Part shown: positions 56,890-64,000 of the stretch, piece after piece | Layout: every line of letters begins with the position of its first letter | Position numbering within the stretch: the stretch's first letter is position 1 | Assembly (NCBI GenBank): GCA_021613335.1 | Contig: JAJTWR010000266.1 | Coordinates: 5,699,501-5,763,500 of the forward strand | Source: Whitmania pigra | Lineage: Eukaryota; Annelida; Clitellata; Hirudinida; Haemopidae | Direction of reading: 5' to 3' | Length of the DNA stretch: 64,000 nt | Notes under the pieces: model-generated | Database searches by the model: none | Told to the model about the DNA's origin: nothing | What the model saw: only the letters and a program-made list of their open reading frames with translations | Program-made: the position numbers and the translations under genes

Positions 56890-57375
56890 ATACGCAATTT
56901 ACCTAGATTTTCATTTATTAGTGTAATTTTTATATAATGTGATCGTAATTAAAAAAGAACATTTTTATCTGTATAATGACATAATGATATATATATAACC
57001 TTTTTTAAATAAAATTTGAACCTCATTTTGTGTTAATTTGAAAAAAGTTTTTACGGGAGTTTGTTTCTTATTTTTCTTCATTATATATTAAAAAACACAG
57101 TTCTTCAAAAATAGCTGATATCATCATATGCTCCATCTACCATTATAAAATTTAACCACTTTCAGCATTGTAAACGCTAATATCCGTTACAATTTTAGCT
57201 ATATTTAATATGCACTTGTATTATATGAGAATGGTCATATCCCCAAACAATCGGTTTAAGTTCACCCTTGCGTAGTAAATTTTATGAAAAATTGGACCCC
57301 CCCCCCCTGTCAAGAAAAGTCAGCTACGCCCCTGGATGAGAGCCGATGTTTTCACCGTGATTTGGTCACAGTCAA

Positions 57376-58055
57376 CGTTCCTTCTAAACTGCGCGGTCGC
57401 ATTCTTGACAAAACAGTAGCAGTTTCCAAACTCCGCGCAGTGATTTTTTAAGTCACAGTGTGATGTACGTTTTTATGTAAATCAAATCAGAGCCGTTAGA
57501 CTCTGTACTTCAGTCTGGATAGTGAAGAGTGGAAGTAGCACTTGGCGAGTGTCAAACGGCCAGCTTTAGACGGAAACTGCATGCAGTCATGCCTGTCAAA
57601 GTATTTGTAGTGAGTACTGCGTAAAAAAAGTCTGACGTCGGATTTTTGTTTATTTGCGTATTTACTGTAGAGATGTCGAGACGTAAAGCTACTGATAATA
57701 CTGGATTAAATGCTGCTAAGAAAAGAGTGCAGCTTGGAAGTTTAAACAAGAATGGTTGAAAAAGTTAATATAAACTGAAATGCCGACTTTGTCTAGAAGA
57801 CAGTTGGCAAAACTGGGCGACATTCTCCTCATTTATCGCAAAAGTACATCGGCGACAAATTATAAAAATGACCTATTTTTAAAGGGGAAATGTTTACCTT
57901 CCTGAATATTATAAAATTATTTAATTCACTAAATTTTTTTATTATAAAAATTGCTTTCAAAATGTAATGTCATAATCTAAATTTATTCAACATGGAAACT
58001 TTAGCTGAGATATCGACCAGGAAGCAGCAAGAAAAAGTGCTCCTGCCACCGGAAA
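57376..58055. other. Unclassified sequence
   Basis: A short plus-strand frame near 57673 starts MSRRKATDNTGLNAAKKR and stops soon after; it recalls the beginning of a hAT ORF but is too short to assign. Confidence 0.3.
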
Positions 58056-58059
58056 TAAT

Positions 58060-58215
58060 AAAAACAAACTAAGTTTATTAGAGCAAGTATTCAGTTAATG
58101 GAACTGAATAATCGAAGGTAAATGTGTAAGGGAATTGAGATACTTAAGGATGCAAATGGACATTTGGGCTTCTGAACTGAGACTCGCTGATTGTCAAGTT
58201 AGGTGATTAGTGAGA
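58060..58215 (-). mobile_element. Solo LTR-like fragment
   Basis: On the minus strand it matches 62098-62250: ATCCTTAAGTATCTCA, TTATTCAGTTCC, TTAACTGAATACTTGCTCTA and ATAAACTTA. That sequence precedes a primer-binding site in the other copy, so both are LTR copies. It is diverged and no internal region is seen here. Confidence 0.6.
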
Positions 58216-61148
58216 GATGGCTTTTATAGCAATAATAACGAGACTTCGTGTATGAAGAGGTTAAATATAAATTTAATTACATTAACAATATAAACTTAAC
58301 TATTCCAAAACCACTTTTAAAACACTTTTAATGTAATGCTGACATTTACCTTCAAAATGACTATAAAGTTACATTGATTTCGACATAGTGTACTCGTCTA
58401 AAGAAAGACAGACGTGAAAAAAACGATGACTTTCAGTGACTGACTACATTTTTTTATTATATAAAACTTTTAAATAAACGGGTACATTAACGTCCCATTC
58501 AAAATTAATTTTTTTGAATTTCGTGTGCCCACCCCCCAAATGTGTCCGTAATACAAAAAAAGAAAGTCTTGCAAATGTTTGATGTATTCTATTAATATTT
58601 ACTGGTCGCTCAACGCTCACAAAGTTTTAAATGATTAGGTTGAATTGTTGACCAACAATTTCTTCACAAATTAAAGTTTCAACGCAGTAATTTTAATTTA
58701 AATGTCTTGATTTAAGTCTATTTAAGATAATAATATTATCTATTGATGTCTATTATGTGTCTGACAGATCAGAAAAGACACTGTCTAACATCCTTGTCGA
58801 CTCTGTTGTTGCAGACTTGTTAGGATTTGCAAAGTCATGGCAATATTTCCCTATCATTTGCAACAGGAACCGTTGTTTCTGTTTCTCTTGAGTTGTTAGA
58901 ACCCCATTGAACTCTTAAATTAAAGCCATTCCTTTTTCGACTGCAATGCCACAACCATGGCTGATCTCATCTGAGTCAGAGATTGCTAAACCGACTAGTA
59001 ATTCACTTAAAAACCACATATGTCTAGAGAATGACTTAATTGCACATTAGCTACATTTTCATTTATTTGTTTGTAGCTTTCTAACTCACAGAATATGAGC
59101 AGCTCATTCTGTGGAGTAGATGAAACACATGGAAATGTAAACCAGACCTTCAGTTAGACTTTCACTATAAAAGTGCTGAAGAGGCCAAAAGATAACAGCT
59201 CACAGGCAGTTAGTTAAAGTTAGGAGCAAAACACACAAATTGTAAGGCTGTAAATCAGTTTTGCAATCCAACATGCCTGATGGCATGACCTGGGAGCATG
59301 AATATGTATGCCTGCGCTAAGCTCATCTGCGAGAAATGACAGCGATGAGAAGCTCATTATAATCGTCTATGTCAGTTGATGCGGAATAAAACTAATAATG
59401 TTACCAATAACTGGCGTGAAGACAGATGCAATCTACAGATGAAATCTACATCCAGTCCACTTTCATGCCTAGTCTTTTCAAGTGAACCCCAATACTCACT
59501 TAATATATGAAACAACTTTATGCAATGTTTACAAGATGGTTCCATCAGTGTTTCTAACAATTTTGTAACAATTAGTTCCATTGCGTGATTCCTACATGCC
59601 AAGCTGATCAGATTTCTGTCAAGCTTTTATTTCAGAAGTAAGCATGCACCCACTCGAGCTCTATTAAGTATTGCTGACTCTAGACTCAAAATACTTGAAC
59701 GTAATCTGGTTGGCAAGGTTCCTTTTCCGAAAGAAATTAAACACCACAGTTCTTTTGCCTATCCAGTCCTACTTGGAAATTTTGGTACCTCAACAAGTTC
59801 ACTGTTCCATCTCCAGAATTGCAAGACGAATTCGTTTCTTTGACATTATAGCAAACAACATTTTGTCATCCCAGTTCACAGTTAATGGTGAACTTAGATC
59901 AAAAGATGATCGAATTTGATGACATAAGCATCAAAATGTATTAATGTAGAAATATATAGAGAGTGCCACAAATGCTTATTTAGCAATTCATTTTAGTTCG
60001 TTGATATATTTAACCAAAAAACTCAATTTTACGAAAAGTTAAAATATTGATAACTTGGACCTCATTGAGCGATCAATAATTATTAATATATTTAAATGAA
60101 AATTAGCACAGTTACTACATATAATAAAAGGAACAACTTCAGAGGGTGGGCAATTTAAAAAAAATTTTAGCCCATATATTTGAGTGGCACCCTGGGGTAT
60201 ATTTAACAAAAAAAAAACTGAGTTTCAAAAAACACTGCTTTCATTGTTGTATTGAGTGCTATCTGTGAAAAGCATTCAGGTGCTCAGGCATGAAAATATG
60301 CCACGAAGACCGTTGCGTAACTAAGATTATTTGGACTAGGTCGAAGTGCCCTTGGGCAGGGGCGCTTTATAAACGGAACTTCGATTTAAAAGTGCTTTGA
60401 GATAAGAAGACTACTTGTGGTAATGCTAGCTTGTTATTAGCTAGTCATCAATTTTTATTTTTGCTACGTCCTCCAGCGTAAGATGTAAAGCTATTTTTGT
60501 AAACTAGGGATGCCTCGGCTGATTCCGGTTACTCCGGCGCGTTATTGCAGTACAACGGGGAACACCGGTGTGAGGCTGTCGGAAAAAAGTCTTAATTCAA
60601 CTGCAAAAAAACCGTCACTTAGACTAAACTACATTTATCGACTAAGGTCTCATTCTGAAGAGATATCATCCGTTTTTATCACTTTACCAACCCCTTTGCC
60701 ATCAGACAATTTTTAAAGTTTTTTTTTAAGTTTTTATATTCAAACTTTACGCATTAACTCGGAAAACAGCTTTTATTCAACGACAAAAAACCGTTCTTAG
60801 ACTTAAGTAAACGTTTCGACTAAAGTCTCATTCTCATGCACCATAAAATATAAAAACAAAATAATCAATATCAATGGAATTTGTATTAAAGTTAATATCC
60901 TCATTAATGGTTACAAAATAATATTGAGTGATTATGCACTAAATATAAAGAAATAAATTTCTTTTCTGATCAAAAGAAATCAACGAATAATCTCAAGAAC
61001 AGGCGATGAGTTTTCATATTTCATATCCTCTGAATTCTCACGCATTAGCTCCTGCATCAGGTTTTATGGAAACCTGAAGTCATTTAGATTAAAGTGTCAA
61101 GAGCACCTGATTTAGCTCAGGTTTAATGTGGACCACTATTGTCTGGAG
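58216..61148. other. Gene-free sequence
   Basis: About 2.9 kb of AT-rich DNA with only short motif-less ORFs (for example 59671-59919). A diverged direct similarity exists between about 60585-60720 and 60750-60840 (AAAAAACCGT, TTCGACTAAAGTCTCATTCT type), suggesting an old local duplication. Confidence 0.3.
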
Positions 61149-61573
61149 CAGTGATCCCCAACCCCGGTCCATGGATCAAATGGTACCGGGCCGCCCAGGG
61201 AACAACAAATTATTTCCATTTTATTAACAAAATTAAAATAGTTTGTAGACAGTGAAACCTTCAAAACTGCTTCGCCACTTGAACACTAAGCACCCTGGAT
61301 TAAAAGACAAGCCTCTGGAGTATTTTGAAGGAAAAAAACGGGAACACGAAGGACAAAAGAAATTTGTGAGGGCCACCATATCAACAAATGAGAACGTACT
61401 AAATGAGCATCATATTTGGTGGAAAACCGCATTGCTAAGGCTAAAAAGCCATTCACTGTCGGTGAAGAATTGATCTTGCCCTCCACTAAAGACATTTTGA
61501 TGCAAGATTCTAGGAGAGGCTGATGCGAAAAAAAATAGCCGGTCCGCGGCAATAAACAGGTTGTGGACCACTG
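61149..61573 (+). mobile_element. ZBED-type hAT, deletion derivative
   Basis: 425 bp with both ends: left CAGTGATCCCCAACCCCGGT, right (minus strand) CAGTGGTCCACAACC. The left 110 bp matches the element at 14564. Inside is a piece of the BED zinc finger (PSKLLRHLNTKHPGLKDKPL) and the following linker, ending at 61473. The transposase core is absent. Confidence 0.85.
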
Positions 61574-61599
61574 AGTTAGAACATCAAGTGGTGTTGTCT

Positions 61600-62035
61600 T
61601 AGAATTAGGAAAAGGAAATTATGCTCGCTGTGTTAGTTTTGCCTGGGCACCCCGTCATAATAGCCCGGCGACAAAATAGCCCCGTCAAAATAGCACCATC
61701 AAAACATAAAACTCATTTCATTTAATCAAATTTGAAATAAGTTATAGGTTAATGTATCAACTCATATAAATATTTTTTTTATAAAGATACATTGACGGGG
61801 ATGTTTTGACGGGGCTATTTTGTCGCTGGGCTATTTTGACGGGTCACCTTTTGCCTGACGCCAAATCACAAACTATTGCAAATGCAATTGAAAGTACTTT
61901 AGATAAGTTCGGTTTATGGCAAGCAATCAAAATGGTTGTATGTGATACCACTGCTGCAAACAGTGGTAAGAAAAATGGAGTTGTTGTTCGATTGCAACAT
62001 ATTGTTGTATGCGCAGTTTTTGAGATTAATTAAGT
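61600..62035 (+). pseudogene. Transposon-like ORF interrupted by a MITE
   Basis: When the MITE and one target copy are skipped, the frame reads VLVLPDAKSQTIANAIESTL, DKFGLWQAIKMVVCDTTAAN, SGKKNGVVVRLQ. The VCDTTAANSGKKNGV block resembles the region around a DDE-type aspartate in uncharacterised invertebrate transposases. It stops at 62033. I cannot name the family. Confidence 0.45.
61645..61848. mobile_element. MITE with long terminal inverted repeats, copy 2
   Basis: 204 bp with the same ends as 9711-9900. The exact 8-bp duplication TTTTGCCT at 61637-61644 and 61849-61856 defines its borders. The inverted repeats contain GGGCTATTTTG/CAAAATAGCCC units in tandem; this copy carries one more unit (ATGTTTTGACGGGG) than the 9.7-kb copy. 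Confidence 0.85.
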
Positions 62036-62097
62036 TTATATTGCTAAAATAATTAAATTTATATTTCATTATATTTGGTATCTTTTTCTTATCACCT

Positions 62098-62990
62098 GAC
62101 AAACAGTGAGAGTCCAGACAATTTAGTAGTCCAGATATCCTTTTGCGTCCTTAAGTATCTCATGCCTTTAACACTTAACTTCTGTTATTCAGTTCCGTTA
62201 ACTGAATACTTGCTCTAATAAACTTATTAGTTAACTTGCTTGTTTGCGGACTCCCGGGTTATTTCATTGGTGTCAGGAGTGGGATCCCAAAAGTAAGTCA
62301 TGAGCGAGATCTTAGAAGAATTAAAAGTTGGTGAAATGAGACGTGAACTTAAGGAGAGAAAAATGGATCCGAAAGAACTCAGGGCAGAATTGCAAGAACG
62401 TCTGTAGTCGTGGATAATAGACCAGGGTGAAGATCCAGAGCTCTATTTGTTTATTGATCCGTTTGTGCAAATTTTCAGGGATGAATTATCTGCAGCAATT
62501 AAAAGCTGTTACGCGTCTTTGGATCGCTTTGGAGCTGGTGTCACGAAAAAGGTAACTGAGGTTTCCTCCGACAAGGCTGCCACTAGCTACCAACAAGGAG
62601 ACCCCAACAAGTACCAAAACCATCATGCCAGCTGAAGCATCAGCAGTGCACCCGATTGCCATACTGGTTTCGGTTGAGAAAGAGACCGATGAAATTGTAG
62701 ATGGAAGAACTTTGGAAGAAATCAAAGTGTTGCTTCCATGGAGTGAGGAATTGGGGAAGGAGCTGAAAACTATGAACATCTCAAGGATGTCTATAATTCT
62801 GAAAGATCAGTTAGCTTGGAAGAGCAAGAAGCAAGAGACGAAAAAGAAGATTTAGGGAAGGAGCTGAGAACTATGCAGAACTATGAACATCTCAAGAATG
62901 TCTATAATTCTGAAAGATCAGTTAGCTTGGAAGAGCAAGAAGCAAGAGACGAAAAAGAAGATTTAGGATGGCGAGATGACATGAGCTTTG
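62098..62990 (+). mobile_element. Gypsy-like LTR retrotransposon: LTR, primer-binding site, start of gag
   Basis: An LTR-like stretch with AATAAA ends in ATTTCA at 62266 and is followed by TTGGTGTCAGGAGTGGGATC, complementary to a tRNA-Leu-type 3' end, the usual primer. From 62299 the frame starts MSEILEELKVGEMRRELKER, a SAP-like motif common at the start of such Gag proteins; a TAG at 62406-62408 breaks it. Further coding (FIDPFVQIFRDELSAAIKSC) and a charged coiled-coil segment follow to about 62970. No protease or reverse transcriptase is in the window. Confidence 0.7.
62754..62966 (+). repeat. Tandem duplication in gag-like coding sequence
   Basis: Unit 1 (62754-62854, 101 bp) and unit 2 (62855-62966, 112 bp) are almost identical, from GGGAAGGAGCTGA to AAAGAAGATTTAG. 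Unit 2 has an extra 11 bp (GCAGAACTATG-like), which shifts the frame. Confidence 0.85.
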
Positions 62991-63034
62991 TTGAGGTTCG
63001 CATGGATCTGCTCGAAACATGACGTCAACTTGTA

Positions 63035-63400
63035 CTTGTTACTTGTTGCTCCGCCTTGGAACTCCGACAGGGATCCTCAGAGGAGTTTTTCCCATCTTCA
63101 AACGTTTCGGCCCTTTGAATCTCCATACGTTTTCGGGGGTTGGCCTCATCTGGTGATCAGCCGGATGTCCTGTCGGTTTTGTCTTTCTGGACCCAACTCT
63201 TGCCGCCGGCTATGAGAGGCATCGTTGGCCTTGTTACGCTGGTCATTGCTGCCTGGACTGGAGCGACTGCGCAAGCTCTCAATGGCTTCTTCACGTCGCA
63301 TGCAATCTGCATTTCACCTGCAAACTTCGACTAGACGAGGCTCTCATTGGCTTTGTTATGATCAGATCTGCATACTTATCTGCTTTGAGCGCATTGCCTG
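63035..63400 (+). repeat. Dispersed repeat R1, copy 3
   Basis: Matches the reverse complement of 8930-9300 along its length and the partial copy at 44735-44860. It directly follows the gag-like segment, so R1 could be part of that LTR element or an insertion in it. Confidence 0.65.
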
Positions 63401-63574
63401 TCCTCCCATGGAACTGTCAGCTCCATTAGAATGATGACATCCGTCGACGGCATCAGATACGGCCTCTTGCCACTTTCTATCAGCACCTGGGGGTAGTGCC
63501 TCATCCCTTCTAAATCGGCTGCGACGGTCCAGTGCTCCTACTGTAGGATGCTACCGATGACAGCGCTAGAAGTA

Positions 63575-63670
63575 GGCTTAGCTATTTTCTGGTGTCTCGG
63601 TTAACTCTCCTCTCTAGCTTATCGACCACTGACAAACCAATCTAATACATAGTTAGTGTCCAGAGCAATG
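63575..63670. repeat. Dispersed repeat R2, copy 2
   Basis: TATTTTCTGGTGTCTCGGTT, AACTCTCCTCTCTAG and TCGACCACTGACAAACCAAT match 47400-47485. Confidence 0.55.
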
Positions 63671-64000
63671 TCATAAAAGTATTTAAGTTAAATTATATCA
63701 TAAATTTCGGTATCATCTCTACACTATTTTGTTTCTTATTTATACATCGTCAGGTTTAAGAAAAACTCTGATTTAAGTCATGTACAATTGGTTTAATATG
63801 TATTTGCAAAACATACAAAATACGGGTGTGGAAAATACTATAGGAAACATTTTTTCAATCGCCAAACACATTAAATTGTCATTAACATCCAAATATATAA
63901 ACATGTATGAAACATTTTATTGGCCACTGGTACTATCGTCATCTAAGGCAGCAATGGGGGTACCGGAGCTGTTTTTTCATAAACATGGTGAGCTTTGTCT
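63671..64000. other. No recognisable feature
   Basis: AT-rich window end without gene or repeat that I can support. Confidence 0.3.

Larger units (their letters stand above)
54015..57334 (+). mobile_element. Complete hAT transposon (ZMYM1-like), with perfect 8-bp target duplication
   Basis: 3,320 bp. Ends are inverted: left CAGCGGCGTAGCTGGCC, right (minus strand) CAGGGGCGTAGCTGACTT. GATGAGAG is repeated exactly at 54007-54014 and 57335-57342. It encodes one transposase split by a SINE. Both flanks belong to a 5S-derived SINE, so the insertion site is inside that SINE. Confidence 0.9.

Overview
This is AT-rich nuclear DNA of an invertebrate animal. The evidence is a set of spliced metazoan genes with GT-AG introns: a group II metabotropic glutamate receptor, a PRDM8-type PR/zinc-finger factor, a proteasome ATPase, ribosomal protein S15, mitochondrial IDH2 and dihydrodiol dehydrogenase. 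They sit in a dense bed of decayed CR1/L2-like and I/Ingi-like LINEs, hAT and pogo DNA transposons, LTR fragments and SINEs. I cannot name the phylum from the sequence alone.

Layout: 0-8.4 kb is transposon debris (decayed ORF, CR1-like LINE, RNase H LINE fragment). 8.4-13.6 kb (minus) is a complete nine-exon IDH2 gene whose introns carry a MITE, a pogo derivative and a SINE. 14.5-22.3 kb is a transposon graveyard with a ZBED-type hAT, two stacked series of retro-insertions and mosaic LINEs. 23.56-25.84 kb (plus) is a dihydrodiol dehydrogenase gene that reads as two full enzyme domains fused in one frame. 29.5-31.6 kb (plus) is PSMC2/Rpt1, tail to tail with RPS15 (32.3-33.0 kb, minus). PRDM8-like follows at 35.1-36.6 kb (plus), with about 2.1 kb between it and the divergent RPS15. 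38-49.5 kb is gene-poor: a 23-bp minisatellite, two oppositely oriented pogo copies, hAT remnants, a MITE and a LINE. 50.2-53.3 kb (minus) is the glutamate receptor. 53.9-57.4 kb is a three-level nest: a SINE inside a hAT inside a 5S rRNA-derived SINE. 58-64 kb holds LTR-retrotransposon pieces, a deleted ZBED hAT, a MITE and a dispersed repeat.

For IDH2, the fused dehydrogenase, PSMC2, RPS15 and the receptor, I joined exons by hand; the summed coding length is a multiple of three in each case (452, 675, 434, 147 and 979 residues).

The most unusual material is the retrotransposon ecology. Two 3'-tail hairpin modules recur at the ends of LINEs, of SINEs with tRNA-like or 5S-like heads, and of tiny 50-60 bp insertions that are only the tail, several with target-site duplications. 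At 17.47-19.56 kb one 12-bp target occurs five times, separating four same-strand insertions (tail, LINE, SINE, tail); at 19.59-19.85 kb a second target occurs three times around two SINEs. Together with the fused double-domain dehydrogenase, these are the best candidates for something not yet described.
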